NCBI GenBank assembly: GCA_019459525.1 | Contig: JAIBEY010000023.1 | Location: forward strand, 1 to 52,852 | DNA length: 52,852 nucleotides | Source of the DNA: Prolixibacteraceae bacterium | GTDB lineage: Bacteria > Bacteroidota > Bacteroidia > Bacteroidales > Prolixibacteraceae | Direction: 5' to 3' | Shown: piece after piece, positions 8,647 to 18,599 of the stretch | Numbering within the stretch: position 1 is the first letter of the stretch | Layout of the letters: each line of letters begins with the position of its first letter | Notes under the pieces: generated by a model | Database searches by the model: none | Told to the model about the DNA's origin: nothing | What the model saw: the letters and a program-made list of their open reading frames with translations, nothing else | Made by a program: the position numbers and the translations under genes

Positions 8647-9114
8647 TTATTTGATATCTAATGCTTTAATAATCTGATTGGTGTGATCTTTGGTGTCAAC
8701 TTTATCGAAAATCTGTTCAATAATTCCATCTTCATTAATTACAAAAGTGGTGCGCAAAACGCCCATATAGGTTCGGCCATACATGCTTTTTTCGCCCCAA
8801 ACGCCAAATGCCTGAAGAATATTGGTTTCAGTATCTGCAATTAGGTTAAACCCAAACTGAAATTTATCGGCAAACTTTTTATGCGATGCAACCTTGTCGG
8901 GACTAACCCCAATAACCTCATAACCTTTTGACAACCACATCTGGTAATTGTCGCTCAGGTTACACGATTCGGCAGTACATCCGGGCGTATTGTCCTTGGG
9001 ATAGAAATACAAAATGAGCTTTTTACCCCGGAAATCGTTCGACGAAATTACGGTTCCATTTTGATTCAATCCTGAAAAATCAGGAGCTTTATCTCCTATT
9101 TTTAAAATTGCCAT
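8647..9114 (-). CDS. bcp: Thiol peroxidase of the Bcp/PrxQ type
   Basis: Cytoplasmic peroxiredoxin that reduces hydrogen peroxide and organic hydroperoxides with electrons from thioredoxin. The active site reads [19 protein letters not shown]46 is the peroxidatic cysteine and C51 the resolving one, the five-residue spacing that defines the atypical 2-Cys PrxQ group. The length of 155 residues is standard. It is the first gene of the bcp-recA pair, linking peroxide defence with DNA repair. A TAnnTTTG match is found 22 bp upstream. Confidence 0.95.
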   Translation of the reverse strand: MAILKIGDKAPDFSGLNQNGTVISSNDFRGKKLILYFYPKDNTPGCTAESCNLSDNYQMWLSKGYEVIGVSPDKVASHKKFADKFQFGFNLIADTETNILQAFGVWGEKSMYGRTYMGVLRTTFVINEDGIIEQIFDKVDTKDHTNQIIKALDIK

Positions 9115-9135
9115 TACACTATATTTTTAGTTACA

Positions 9136-9143
9136 CAAATATA
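9136..9143 (-). promoter_or_regulatory. Putative Bacteroidetes -7 element for bcp-recA
   Basis: On the minus strand the sequence is TATATTTG, an exact match to TAnnTTTG, about 22 bp before the bcp ATG. A TTG further upstream is at a shorter spacing than usual for the -33 box. Confidence 0.45.
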
Positions 9144-9265
9144 CTCGAAAATATCATACAATTCGGCAGGCCCTGATGTGATGTTCAAAAAAAAAGCCTG
9201 TCGATAAAAGGCTAAGCTTGATACATTTTTTGTACTTTTAAGCCCGAATCAATTCGATTTTCAAT

Positions 9266-10291
9266 ATGTTAATTCTTAATAAATCAAGCATAAAAACGGT
9301 TCTGTTCCTCGTATTGTTTTCTGCGGGATGTATTAATTTGCAAGCTCTGAATCTAAATCAGACAAATAAGCTGACAGACAAGGAATTAAAATTGAACAAT
9401 CCTAACTCGCCTCACTCCTTTATTTTTCAGGAACAACAGATTCATACCCCTGACGATACGATTAAGGACAAAACTGCGCCTCCGACAGAAACCAAACAGG
9501 CTGATGAATTTACGGTTCCCGCCCAAATGGCAAACGAAACTTTTGTTTTCCAGATAAATTCAGAGATCAGTTACCTAAAATTCAGCCATTTTGTATTAAA
9601 CACGTCCAAACAGATTTTCGTTCAGGCCTGGAGCAGAGAGAAAGAACTGGCACAGATCTCGATGGAAACCGACAGTTTGCGGAAAATCTATGGTCATTCG
9701 CCAAGCGAAGAAAAAGAGAAGATCGCTTCTGTAATCCTCAAAAATGAAGAAAAATCGGTTGCGCTAAACCAGGAAATCCCGGTTCTGTACCAGAAAGCAC
9801 GCGACGAGGAAGACCGGTACTGGAAATCGGCATCTTCTGAAGACCTCCTTCAATTTCGAAAAAAAATAGACTTATATCGCGATAGCCTGGCAAGTATCAA
9901 CCTTAAAAAGCAAGAACAGGCTACAGCTCAAATGGAGGCTGCTATTGATACCCTGGTGGTGTTTGAAGAACAAATGAAGTCTCAGGAGCAGAAACAGGAA
10001 GCCTCATCCGAAATTATTTATAAAATCCAGATTGCCGCTTACAAAGGGAAAATTCCGGAGCCGGCCAATAAACTGATAAAAAAACTTTCGGTAATCAGGA
10101 AAGTTGAAAACTATATCGATGAAAAAGGTGTTAAAGTATTCACAACTGGGCATTTAAGAATATATAACGAAGCTGTTACGTTACAAAACCAGGTGAAGCT
10201 TGAAGGTGCCAAAAATGCCATCATAGCGGCCTATCAAAACGGGAAACGAATTACAGTGAATGAAGCCAGAAAATTAAACAATGAGCTATGA
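9266..10291 (+). CDS. Exported protein with C-terminal SPOR-like domain
   Basis: No firm family name. The N-terminus is a hydrophobic signal; it either ends at a poor lipobox (FSAGC, C22) or is cleaved a few residues later. The middle (about 85-245) is charged and helical, probably coiled coil. The end (about 255-335) begins YKIQIAAYKGKIP and contains VFTTGHLRIYNEA, the pattern of Bacteroidetes SPOR-like domains, which bind denuded peptidoglycan or serve as interaction modules. It overlaps clpS by 4 bp and heads a run with clpS, nfeD and floA. A cell-envelope role is inferred. Confidence 0.7.
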   Translation: MLILNKSSIKTVLFLVLFSAGCINLQALNLNQTNKLTDKELKLNNPNSPHSFIFQEQQIHTPDDTIKDKTAPPTETKQADEFTVPAQMANETFVFQINSEISYLKFSHFVLNTSKQIFVQAWSREKELAQISMETDSLRKIYGHSPSEEKEKIASVILKNEEKSVALNQEIPVLYQKARDEEDRYWKSASSEDLLQFRKKIDLYRDSLASINLKKQEQATAQMEAAIDTLVVFEEQMKSQEQKQEASSEIIYKIQIAAYKGKIPEPANKLIKKLSVIRKVENYIDEKGVKVFTTGHLRIYNEAVTLQNQVKLEGAKNAIIAAYQNGKRITVNEARKLNNEL

Positions 10292-10569
10292 CTTTAAAGC
10301 AAAAGCCGAAAAAAGACATAAACGAAGACTTTGACCAGAAAAAATCGAAAGAAAGATTGCTGGTTTTACACAACGACGATTATCACACATTTGACTATGT
10401 GATTGACGCTTTAGTTGAAATTTGCAATCACGATTTAATTCAGGCCGAACAATGCACTCTTTTAATTCACTATAACGGCAAATGTGATGTTAAAAAAGGA
10501 AGTTTTTCGTATCTTAGACCGATGAAAAGAGCTTTAACTCAAAAAGATTTAAAAGCAACAATCGACTAA
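10288..10569 (+). CDS. clpS: ATP-dependent Clp protease adaptor ClpS
   Basis: Small cytoplasmic adaptor that binds N-degron substrates and delivers them to ClpA-type unfoldases. The fingerprint is VLHNDDYHTFDYVIDAL, the ClpS substrate-pocket region, followed by the helical part with CTLLIHYNGKCDV. The length of 93 residues fits. The ATG overlaps the stop of the upstream exported-protein gene (ATGA), indicating translational coupling. Confidence 0.93.
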   Translation: MTLKQKPKKDINEDFDQKKSKERLLVLHNDDYHTFDYVIDALVEICNHDLIQAEQCTLLIHYNGKCDVKKGSFSYLRPMKRALTQKDLKATID

Positions 10570-10578
10570 TCTGAACTC

Positions 10579-11046
10579 ATGAACCTTTTAATTATCGTTT
10601 TCCTTATTTTTCTGGGTATTGTATTATTGCTCATCGAATTTACCATTTTGCCAGGCATAACAATTGCAGGCATCGGAGGGCTTCTGCTGTTTGCTTACAG
10701 TATCTACCTGGCTTTCACAAGTTATGGTACACTTGTAGGATTTATTTCACTTGGCTTTGTGCTAATTGTATCACCGGTTTTAGTCGTGAAACTGTTTAAA
10801 GGGAGAAGTGGTAAAAAAATGGTACTTAATACAGTTCTTAGTGGTTTTACCAACGAAATAAATGAAGAGAAAGTAAAAATCGGAGATATTGGCATTACGG
10901 TAGGAAGACTTGCCCCTATGGGAAAAATAAAAGTTAACGACGAAGTTGTTGAAGTAAAATCAACCGGGACTTTTATTGATCCGGGAGAAAAAGTACGAAT
11001 TATTCACATCGAAAAATCGCTCATTACTGTTGAACCTTTAAACTAA
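10579..11046 (+). CDS. NfeD-like membrane protein
   Basis: Short-form NfeD protein. The N-terminal 75 residues form hydrophobic helices ([19 protein letters not shown], then [15 protein letters not shown] and a third segment). The C-terminal 60 residues, with [17 protein letters not shown] and [18 protein letters not shown], match the OB-fold NfeD domain. NfeD proteins are found beside flotillin-like proteins and are thought to act with them in membrane microdomains. Here it lies 5 bp before floA, the classical pairing, and 9 bp after clpS. Confidence 0.9.
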   Translation: MNLLIIVFLIFLGIVLLLIEFTILPGITIAGIGGLLLFAYSIYLAFTSYGTLVGFISLGFVLIVSPVLVVKLFKGRSGKKMVLNTVLSGFTNEINEEKVKIGDIGITVGRLAPMGKIKVNDEVVEVKSTGTFIDPGEKVRIIHIEKSLITVEPLN

Positions 11047-11051
11047 AAATA

Positions 11052-12038
11052 ATGGAACAAATTGCAGGTCTTGGAATATTTGGATTGATCGTCGGAATTT
11101 TTATTCTCCTGATCATCATTTTGTATTACATCCCGGTTGGACTTTGGTTTTCAGCCCTTGTTTCCGATGTTCGGATATCACTGCTTCAGCTTTTCCTGAT
11201 GCGTTTCCGGAAAGTTCCGCCATCTGTAATTGTCCGTGCGATGATTGAAGGAACCAAAGCTGGCTTAGTGCTTAACCGCGACGAGCTGGAAGCCCACTTT
11301 CTGGCAGGTGGTCATGTTGAAAAAGTGGTACACGCATTGGTTTCGGCGCAAAAAGCCAACATCGAACTTTCGTTTAAAATGGCAACTGCTATTGACCTTG
11401 CAGGACGTGATGTTTTTCAGGCTGTACAAATGTCGGTAAATCCAAAAGTAATTGACACCCCACCCGTTGCTGCAGTGGCAAAAGACGGTATCCAGCTCAT
11501 TTGTAAAGCCAGGGTTACTGTTCGTGCCAACATTAAACAATTGGTTGGAGGTGCTGGCGAAGAAACCGTGTTGGCTCGTGTTGGCGAAGGAATCGTTTCT
11601 TCTATCGGATCATCACACACACACAAAGCGGTACTCGAAAACCCTGATTCCATTTCTAAAGTGGTATTGGGAAAAGGTCTGGATGCCGGAACCGCATTTG
11701 AAATACTTTCCATCGACATTGCTGACATTGATATTGGCAAGAACATTGGCGCAGGTTTGCAGATGGATCAGGCTGAAGCTGATAAAAACATTGCACAGGC
11801 AAAGGCAGAAGAGCGACGAGCCATGGCTGTTGCCCTCGAACAGGAAATGAAAGCAAAAGCGCAGGAAGCACGTGCAAAGGTGATTGATGCCGAAGCACAA
11901 ATCCCGATGGCTATTGCCGAAGCATTCCGGAATGGAAATCTGGGAATTATGGATTACATGAAGTACAAAAACATCATGGCCGATACATCCATGCGCGAAT
12001 CGATCTCGAATGAAGAGCAGAATAAAAAGAAGAAATAA
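11052..12038 (+). CDS. floA: Flotillin-like protein FloA (UPF0365)
   Basis: SPFH-family membrane-microdomain scaffold. One N-terminal membrane segment (about 8-28) is followed by the SPFH part and a C-terminal Ala/Glu-rich helical region ([20 protein letters not shown]). The family hallmarks [18 protein letters not shown] and [19 protein letters not shown] are present. The 328-residue length is typical. It is the last gene of the clpS-nfeD-floA run, closed by a hairpin terminator. Confidence 0.95.
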   Translation: MEQIAGLGIFGLIVGIFILLIIILYYIPVGLWFSALVSDVRISLLQLFLMRFRKVPPSVIVRAMIEGTKAGLVLNRDELEAHFLAGGHVEKVVHALVSAQKANIELSFKMATAIDLAGRDVFQAVQMSVNPKVIDTPPVAAVAKDGIQLICKARVTVRANIKQLVGGAGEETVLARVGEGIVSSIGSSHTHKAVLENPDSISKVVLGKGLDAGTAFEILSIDIADIDIGKNIGAGLQMDQAEADKNIAQAKAEERRAMAVALEQEMKAKAQEARAKVIDAEAQIPMAIAEAFRNGNLGIMDYMKYKNIMADTSMRESISNEEQNKKKK

Positions 12039-12060
12039 CTATCGGATCAAAATAAAATGC

Positions 12061-12097
12061 AAAAAACCTTGTCGAACAAACGGCAAGGTTTTTTTAT
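12061..12097. terminator. Bidirectional terminator between floA and rhaB
   Basis: AAACCTTG/CAAGGTTT stem with A-run on the left and T-run on the right, placed between two converging genes. Confidence 0.8.
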
Positions 12098-12135
12098 GCT
12101 TTAAATTCTTCTGCTAACGGTATTATTTTCTGATA

Positions 12136-13611
12136 TTACAAAATGATTCGGAGGTATTTGTTATAGGCCTCATCCCAATCCAATTCATCGGAAGGAATAA
12201 AATGTACCAAATCGAAAGAATTGGCAATTATCCGGCGAATTTCACTCAACGAACCAACATAACCGAGCGCTTTGGCCTGAATCAGGATATTTCCAATTGC
12301 AGTTGCTTCGGTTGGACCCGCAATAACTGGCAGACCGGTTGCATCAGCTGTTAGCTGATTTAAAAAGTGGTTATTGGCCCCACCACCAATAATGTGGATT
12401 ACCTCAATTAACTGATCAGACACATCGCCAATTTGCTCTAAGGTATAACGGTATTTCAGCGCAAGACTGTCGTAAATGCACCGAATAGTTTCTCCATGAT
12501 TCTGAGGCGTTCCCTGTGCTGTCTGATAGCAAAAATCCCGCACAGCCTGAACCATATCTCGTGGATTCAGGAACATCGTATCATCAGGATTGATGAGGAA
12601 TTTAAACGGTTCAGATTTTCGGGCCAAGCCAACCATTTCTGTCCAGCTATATTTAACTCCCTCATCTTCCCAAACACGCTGCACTTCCTGAATCAGCCAC
12701 ATTCCCATGATATTCTTCAGGAACCGGGTAGTACCATCTACACCACCCTCATTGGTAAAATTCAATTGCTGCGTTTGCGCCGAAACAATTGGCTGCTTAC
12801 TCTCAATCCCCATCAACGACCAGGTTCCCGAACTGATGTACGCAAAATTATTCAGCGCACTCGGAACCGAAACGATAGCAGAGCCGGTATCGTGTCCGGC
12901 AACTGCAATAACCGGAACAGATTTACTGCCGGTTTCTTCCGCTACTTCAGGCTGAATATTCCCAAGAATAGTGCCCGGAAGGATTATTTCATTGAGTATA
13001 TGGGTTGGAATGCCTGCCTTTTCGAGCAAACCTGTATTCCAGGTACAAGTTCCGGGAACAATCATCTGACTGGTGCTTGCAATCGAGAATTCACTCTTTT
13101 TTACTCCCGAAAACAAATAATTCAACGCATCGGGCATAAACAGAATAGAATCGGTGATCTCCAAAAGCGAAGACTGATCCTTTACCATCGAATACAACTG
13201 GAATAAGCTGTTGAATTGCATAAACTGAATGCCAGTCTGCGCATAAACTTCTTCCTGCGGAATGATCTGGAACAAATCATCCATCGAAGTATTTGTTCTT
13301 GAATCGCGGTAAGCAAACGGGAGTGACAGGATTAAACCTTCTTTGCTCAGATGAACAAAATCAACTCCCCAGGTATCAATACCAATCGATTCAGGTTGAA
13401 TTCCGTGCTCTTTCACACACTTCTTCAATCCGGTTTTCAGTTCGTTAAACAAGCTGAAGATATTCCAGAAATAGTGTCCGTTAATTCGTTGCATTTGATT
13501 TACGAAGCGATGAATTTCAACCAGCTCCAGTTTTTCATCCTCTAAAACACCCAGCATGGCTCGTCCGCTTGATGCTCCCAGATCAAATCCTAAAAAATAT
13601 CTTTTATTCAT
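12136..13611 (-). CDS. rhaB: Rhamnulokinase
   Basis: FGGY-family sugar kinase that phosphorylates L-rhamnulose. It shows the ATP-site FDLGASSGRAMLG near the N-terminus, IDTWGVDFV (substrate and catalytic base region), GHDTGSAIVSVP and a C-terminal GGGANNHFLNQLTADATG typical of RhaB. I start at the ATG at 13611 (491 residues); a longer frame to 13641 begins with TTG and adds unrelated residues. No rhamnose isomerase, aldolase or transporter is adjacent, so the rest of the pathway must be elsewhere or the enzyme acts alone. Confidence 0.9.
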   Translation of the reverse strand: MNKRYFLGFDLGASSGRAMLGVLEDEKLELVEIHRFVNQMQRINGHYFWNIFSLFNELKTGLKKCVKEHGIQPESIGIDTWGVDFVHLSKEGLILSLPFAYRDSRTNTSMDDLFQIIPQEEVYAQTGIQFMQFNSLFQLYSMVKDQSSLLEITDSILFMPDALNYLFSGVKKSEFSIASTSQMIVPGTCTWNTGLLEKAGIPTHILNEIILPGTILGNIQPEVAEETGSKSVPVIAVAGHDTGSAIVSVPSALNNFAYISSGTWSLMGIESKQPIVSAQTQQLNFTNEGGVDGTTRFLKNIMGMWLIQEVQRVWEDEGVKYSWTEMVGLARKSEPFKFLINPDDTMFLNPRDMVQAVRDFCYQTAQGTPQNHGETIRCIYDSLALKYRYTLEQIGDVSDQLIEVIHIIGGGANNHFLNQLTADATGLPVIAGPTEATAIGNILIQAKALGYVGSLSEIRRIIANSFDLVHFIPSDELDWDEAYNKYLRIIL

Positions 13612-13725
13612 TATTTCAGTTTTAAATCGGTTAACAAACAAAGAAACCCAAATTCAGAGGATAAGGTATCCTGTGCAATCCTGAAAACGAAAAGTGACTA
13701 AAGTTTAAATAACCCAATCCACCAG

Positions 13726-15000
13726 TTATTTGAAAAACTTATCAGCAAATTTGAGGTACTGTTGCCAGTCGTATAAAGTTAAATCGTGTTTTCCGGAGCG
13801 AATGTGGTATCCAATTGTGCCCATCACCGGTTGGTTTATAGCTGGCATCTCTTTCACAGGAAGTCCTTCCACACCAAGCAGTTCATAAACTGCCGATGCG
13901 TATTTTGCCGATAAAAATTCGCCTCTCGGGTCAGCCCATTTATCTCCTTCGGCGCTGGCCACATACAAGGGTCGGGGTGCAACCAATGCCAAAAGCATGT
14001 GCTGATCAACCGGAAGAATATCTTCATTACCATTGTATTTCAGAAAATTGTCGCAAAACCAGTGCGGAAACGAAGTATTGATAATCTGTACGGTTTCGCC
14101 AAACCTGCGGCGAGAAAGCGCTGCCCCACCGCAGCCCGATTCATTCGAGATAACCATTGCAAATCGGGTATCGGTTGCCCCAGCCCATAGTGCTGCTTTT
14201 CCTAACCTCGAATGACCTAAAACGGCAACTTTTTCGGAATCAACCTGCGGATCTTTCTCCAGATAATCTAAAACCCTCGATAAGCCCCACGCCCAGGCCG
14301 AAATGGAGCCCCATTCGTCGTAAGCTGGTTTATTCTGGTTATCCTTATAAAAAAACGGATGAATACCATCCGAAAAGTCATTTTTGTCCGGATCAACGTC
14401 ACCGTAATACACCGTTACCAGGCCGTAACCAGCCTTTATAATTTCATCAACAGGCCAGCGGTCGGATGCTGTTGCCCTCGATTGTTCGGTAACCTGGTTG
14501 TTGATGATCCCAACCGAAGGATTGTTGGCCACCCATGATTCGGTCAGCCGAATATTCGGATCGTTGAAAACAGCATGATTTCCGGTAAAATTGTAAGCTA
14601 AAAAAACCGGTACTTTCTTATTCGTTTGGGGCAAATAGATTAGCACATTCACTTCCAGATTATGGTTATCCTTCTTGAAAAATAACGACAACTGTCTGCG
14701 TTTAGCCAAACCATCCAATGCCTGATCCGAGGTTTCCCATATTTTAACCTCCGATAGGTCAAGGTTACCGGGAACTTTCCCATAAACTTCGTTGGTAAAC
14801 AACTTCAGTATTTCCGGACGTTGCTTTTTAACCCATACTTTTTCTGATTTGACTTTTCCTCCCTTAAAACGGGTCAATATATCGGGCAATTGATATTCAG
14901 GCACTTTTGATTCTTCAGAAATTACGTTTTCACGCTGAGCATAGGCACTTTGAAAGAGCAAAAGAAAAAAGAAAAGCGAAATGCAGTTTAAACACCTCAT
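13726..15000 (-). CDS. CE15-type glucuronoyl esterase, exported
   Basis: Predicted alpha/beta-hydrolase that cleaves ester bonds between 4-O-methylglucuronic acid side chains of xylan and lignin alcohols. Residues 1-21 are a signal peptide ending AYA. The nucleophile motif is GHSRLGK (S264), followed by NESGCGG with E287 as the likely acid and H405 in GKHDLT as the base; this arrangement fits bacterial CE15 enzymes. The segment SRRRFGE after the glycine-rich loop is also conserved. Length 424. It lies beside rhamnulokinase but in a separate unit with a 114-bp gap, consistent with plant polysaccharide use. Confidence 0.85.
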   Translation of the reverse strand: MRCLNCISLFFFLLLFQSAYAQRENVISEESKVPEYQLPDILTRFKGGKVKSEKVWVKKQRPEILKLFTNEVYGKVPGNLDLSEVKIWETSDQALDGLAKRRQLSLFFKKDNHNLEVNVLIYLPQTNKKVPVFLAYNFTGNHAVFNDPNIRLTESWVANNPSVGIINNQVTEQSRATASDRWPVDEIIKAGYGLVTVYYGDVDPDKNDFSDGIHPFFYKDNQNKPAYDEWGSISAWAWGLSRVLDYLEKDPQVDSEKVAVLGHSRLGKAALWAGATDTRFAMVISNESGCGGAALSRRRFGETVQIINTSFPHWFCDNFLKYNGNEDILPVDQHMLLALVAPRPLYVASAEGDKWADPRGEFLSAKYASAVYELLGVEGLPVKEMPAINQPVMGTIGYHIRSGKHDLTLYDWQQYLKFADKFFK

Positions 15001-15170
15001 GGCTGGTTATATGTGTTAGTTAAATTATAAAGATAAAAATCTTCCAGCGTAAATCTATCGTTACGCCTGAAAATGGAGAGTAAAAATGTTGTAAAATAGA
15101 AGGCAAACGGACCGATTTTGGGACAGTGAAACAAACCAGAAGATTTCAGGACGCATGGGCTGGGGTATAA

Positions 15171-16250
15171 TTAATTGGGGTACTCCAATGGCTCAATTTC
15201 ACCGGTAGCAACACGCAGAGCATTCATAGCCAAAGCTTCCAATTCATCTTCGCCGGGATAAACATAAACGCCTGAAATAAATTCGACTTTTTTACTGATG
15301 AACTGCGTTAGGTATTTACTGTAAGCTAACCCTCCGGTAAGAATTATGGCATCAACATAACCATCAAGAACAACCGCCATCTCGCCAATAGCTTTGGCTA
15401 CCTGGTATCCTAAAGCATCCTGAACTTTTCGGGCCTGTTCATCGCCAGCCTTCACCCGATTTTCAACTTCCAGCGCATCGTTGGTTCCGAGATAAGCCAC
15501 ATAACCACCTTCACCAATGACCATACGCCGCACCTCATCTTTTTCGTATTTATGACTAAAACACAACTCTATAAGCTGCCCGGCAGGCAAGGTTCCACTA
15601 CGTTCCGGACTAAACGGACCTTCGCCGTCCAACGCATTGTTCACATCAATCACGCGGCCTTTTTGGTGCGCACCAACTGAAATCCCACCTCCAAGATGAA
15701 CAACTATCAGGTTTAACTTTTCGTACTTGCGGCCTATTTTTTCAGCGTGTAACCGGGCAGTTGCTTTCTGATTTAAAGCATGAAAAATAGAACGACGCTC
15801 GAATGCCGGATGTCCGGAGAAACGGGCTATCTCGTCCAGCTCGTCAACAACAACCGGATCGGCCACATAGGCATGAGCCCCGGGAATCTGTAGAGCAATA
15901 TAATCGGCAATAAGTGGCCCCAGGTTACTGGCATGTTGCCCGTAAATGCCAGCCCGGGCATGTTCGAGCATCCGGTTATTTACCAGATAAACGCCCGATT
16001 TTAAGGGATAAGTCAGTCCTCCACGACCTATGATGTATTTGATTTTATCCACATCAAAACCTTCTTCAACCAGCGAATCGATGATAAGGCCTTTGCGAAA
16101 CTCAAACTGATCGATGATATTATCGTAAAGCGACAATTCTTCAATGGAATGACGTAAGGTTTTCTTTAACTTACACTCACCTTCAAAATAAACCGCAAAC
16201 TTGGTCGAAGTTGAGCCTGGATTAATTGCCAATATTCGGATTTCGCTCAT
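15171..16250 (-). CDS. buk: Butyrate kinase
   Basis: ASKHA-superfamily acyl kinase making ATP from butyryl phosphate (or branched-chain acyl phosphates) in fermentation. The N-terminus ILAINPGSTSTKFAVY is the phosphate loop; VHLGGGISVGAHQKGRVIDVNNALDGEGPFSPERSG is the diagnostic Buk core (around 190-225), and ILTGGLAYSKYLTQ is the adenosine-binding segment. The 359 residues match the family. It lies 9 bp downstream of ptb, forming the classical ptb-buk pair that converts butyryl-CoA to butyrate with ATP gain. Confidence 0.95.
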   Translation of the reverse strand: MSEIRILAINPGSTSTKFAVYFEGECKLKKTLRHSIEELSLYDNIIDQFEFRKGLIIDSLVEEGFDVDKIKYIIGRGGLTYPLKSGVYLVNNRMLEHARAGIYGQHASNLGPLIADYIALQIPGAHAYVADPVVVDELDEIARFSGHPAFERRSIFHALNQKATARLHAEKIGRKYEKLNLIVVHLGGGISVGAHQKGRVIDVNNALDGEGPFSPERSGTLPAGQLIELCFSHKYEKDEVRRMVIGEGGYVAYLGTNDALEVENRVKAGDEQARKVQDALGYQVAKAIGEMAVVLDGYVDAIILTGGLAYSKYLTQFISKKVEFISGVYVYPGEDELEALAMNALRVATGEIEPLEYPN

Positions 16251-16259
16251 GAATCTGAT

Positions 16260-17165
16260 TTATTTACTTAACAACGCTGCAAGCGCAATTGAGTTCAGTT
16301 TAGTACGGATACTATCGCCCCTGGAAGATAAAACAATGGGCACATGGGCTCCCATTACCACAGCTGCCTGTTCGGCATGGCAAAGTTTGGTATTCATCTT
16401 GTAAAAAACATTACCAGCATCAATATTTGGAAATAGCAGACAGTCGGCATCACCAGCCACTTCAGATGTAATATTCTTAATTTGTGCTGATTCTGAATCA
16501 AGGGCCACATCCAATGCCATCGGACCAAAAACCACTGCTGGTTCGAATTGACCGTTTTTAGCTGCATTCATAAGTTCAACCGCATCAGTACAAGAAACCA
16601 TGTTGGGTAAAACCTGCTCGGTTGGAGTTATGAGTGCAATTTTGGGTCTCGAAATACCTAAATCAAGCGCCATTTGTTTCAAATAATGTGTCATGGCTAT
16701 TTTTTGCTGAATTGTGGGATATGGAATTATAGCCACATCACTAACAATCAATAACTTGTGATAGCTCGGATTATCAATCACCGAAACATGGCTTAATACA
16801 CCACCCAGAGGTAATAAACCGGCCTGTTTGTTCAGGATGGCGCGCATAAACTTATCGCTGCTAATCAGTCCTTTCATCAATATAGAACCCGGATTTTCGC
16901 GGGCTTCCTGAACAGCTATACTGGCCGCTTCTTCTTCTGTTTCGGCCTGAATAATCCGAAATAATTGATAATCAACCTGGTGTGCGACGCATTGTTTTAA
17001 TATTTCTTCCTTGTTTCCGGTAACTGTTGCCGATACAATCCCGAGCTTTACCGCTTCTGAAATTGCTTCCAGACTATGGGCATCAACAGCGTTTACGGCC
17101 ACCAAGGTCTTTTTTGCTACCAACCTGGTATATTCAAATAAATCGGCAAGGCTTTCCAGTTTCAT
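16260..17165 (-). CDS. ptb: Phosphate butyryltransferase
   Basis: Transfers the acyl group of butyryl-CoA to phosphate, supplying butyrate kinase. The protein is of the short Pta/Ptb family (301 residues) and carries GLISSDKFMRAILNK, LLPLGGVLSHVSVI, VFGPMALDVALD and the C-terminal DCLLFPNIDAGNVFYK and GAHVPIVLSSRGDS segments characteristic of Ptb. Pairing with buk supports butyryl rather than acetyl specificity. A terminator-like hairpin separates it from the upstream ackA, so ptb-buk may have its own start, although no clear promoter is visible in the short gap. Confidence 0.93.
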   Translation of the reverse strand: MKLESLADLFEYTRLVAKKTLVAVNAVDAHSLEAISEAVKLGIVSATVTGNKEEILKQCVAHQVDYQLFRIIQAETEEEAASIAVQEARENPGSILMKGLISSDKFMRAILNKQAGLLPLGGVLSHVSVIDNPSYHKLLIVSDVAIIPYPTIQQKIAMTHYLKQMALDLGISRPKIALITPTEQVLPNMVSCTDAVELMNAAKNGQFEPAVVFGPMALDVALDSESAQIKNITSEVAGDADCLLFPNIDAGNVFYKMNTKLCHAEQAAVVMGAHVPIVLSSRGDSIRTKLNSIALAALLSK

Positions 17166-17260
17166 GCGTTGTATTTTATATGAGGCGAAATTAGCATATC
17201 ACAAGTGATAAATACAAAACAAAGATCAATAACATTAATGTTTTTAAACCACTGAAAAAC

Positions 17261-17293
17261 AAAATGTCCGATGCTTTACAACACCGGACATTT
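17261..17293 (-). terminator. Hairpin terminator after ackA
   Basis: Stem AAATGTCCG (17262-17270) / CGGACATTT (17285-17293), followed on the minus strand by TTGTTTTT. It lies between the ackA stop and the ptb start. Confidence 0.7.
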
Positions 17294-17353
17294 CAATACA
17301 TTTATGGAAGAAGCAAAAAGCTTCTGATTTATAGTCAATCGCTTAAAATCTGC

Positions 17354-18562
17354 TTACAATTTAGTAGTGCCAACAACAATCTCTTCGGTATCCAGTGCGA
17401 TCATCAATTCCTCATCAGTAGGAACAACAATAATTTTCACCTTCGATTCGGGCGTGCTGATAACACCTTCACTCCGGAAACCTTTGTTTTTTTCGTGATC
17501 CAAAGAAATACCCAGAAAGTCCATTTCGCATAATACGCCTTCGCGGGTAGTATCTGCATTTTCACCAATTCCCCCGGTCATGATCAGGATATCCAAACCT
17601 CCCATGGCAGCGATATACGAACCGATGTATTTCTTCACCTTATAATTGTAGATATCAAGAGCCAAAGTTGCCCTTTCGTGCCCATTGGCCTTCGCCATTT
17701 CAATCTCGCGCATATCCGACGAAACGCCTGAAATACCTAACATACCAGCATGTTTATTAAAAAGTGTGCTGGCCGATTTAATTCCAATTTCTTCTTTTTC
17801 CATGATGTAATGAACCACGCCCACATCAAGATCCCCGCTGCGGGTTCCCATCACCAAACCTTCAATCGGGGTGAAACCCATTGACGTATCGAATGATTTC
17901 CCATTTTTAATAGCGGCTACAGAAGCCCCGTTACCTAAGTGACAGGAAATGATTTTTTGAGTGGTATAATCAACTCCCAACAGTTCGCAGGCACGTTTTG
18001 ACACATACCGGTGACTCGTTCCGTGAAATCCGTAGCGGCGGATACCATATTTTTTGTATAGCGCATACGGAATACCATACATGTATGCTTTGGGCTCCAT
18101 GGTCTGGTGAAAAGCTGTATCGAAAACGCCTACCTGCGGAATTCCGAGAATCAATTCTTCCATTGCCCTGATACCTTTGAGGTTTGGCGGATTATGAAGC
18201 GGTGCGATATCAATACATTTCGTTACCTCATCCAGAATTTCTTCGGTTAACAGCGCACTCGAATTAAAGCGTTCCCCACCATGTACCACGCGGTGACCAA
18301 CAGCATCCAATTCTTCGAGGCTCTTCATACAACCATGTTTTTCGTTGGTCAGAATCCCCAAAATGTATTCAACACCTATTTTATGATCCAATATCTCACC
18401 TTCAAAAACAACGACCTGACCATCCTGACGGACGTGCTTGAGAAAACTTCCTTTCATACCAAGCTTTTCAACGCCCCCCTTGGCTACAACCGAACGATCG
18501 GTCATATTGAAAAGTTGATATTTAATTGAACTGCTTCCGCAATTTAATACAAGAATCTTCAT
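17354..18562 (-). CDS. ackA: Acetate kinase
   Basis: Interconverts acetyl phosphate plus ADP with acetate plus ATP. Signatures: VLNCGSSSIKYQLF at the N-terminus, GHRVVHGGERF, VFDTAFHQTM, RYGFHGTSH, SCHLGNGASVAAI with the following MGFTPIEGLVMGTRSGDLD, and GGIGENADTTR. The 402 residues are typical. It lies 37 bp downstream of the hydroxyacyl-CoA dehydrogenase gene and in the same run as pta, so acetyl-CoA can be turned into acetate with ATP formation. Confidence 0.98.
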   Translation of the reverse strand: MKILVLNCGSSSIKYQLFNMTDRSVVAKGGVEKLGMKGSFLKHVRQDGQVVVFEGEILDHKIGVEYILGILTNEKHGCMKSLEELDAVGHRVVHGGERFNSSALLTEEILDEVTKCIDIAPLHNPPNLKGIRAMEELILGIPQVGVFDTAFHQTMEPKAYMYGIPYALYKKYGIRRYGFHGTSHRYVSKRACELLGVDYTTQKIISCHLGNGASVAAIKNGKSFDTSMGFTPIEGLVMGTRSGDLDVGVVHYIMEKEEIGIKSASTLFNKHAGMLGISGVSSDMREIEMAKANGHERATLALDIYNYKVKKYIGSYIAAMGGLDILIMTGGIGENADTTREGVLCEMDFLGISLDHEKNKGFRSEGVISTPESKVKIIVVPTDEELMIALDTEEIVVGTTKL

Positions 18563-18599
18563 TCGATTTCTATTTTATTTAATTATCAGACACTAAAAA

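Noticed and set aside
9190-9212. AGCCT/AGGCT hairpin with an A-run between bcp and the SPOR-like gene
   Set aside because: The stem is only 5 bp and it sits upstream of both divergent genes, where a terminator would make little sense.
12496-13206. 236-residue plus-strand open frame opposite rhamnulokinase
   Set aside because: Composition and lack of motifs show it to be an antisense shadow of rhaB.
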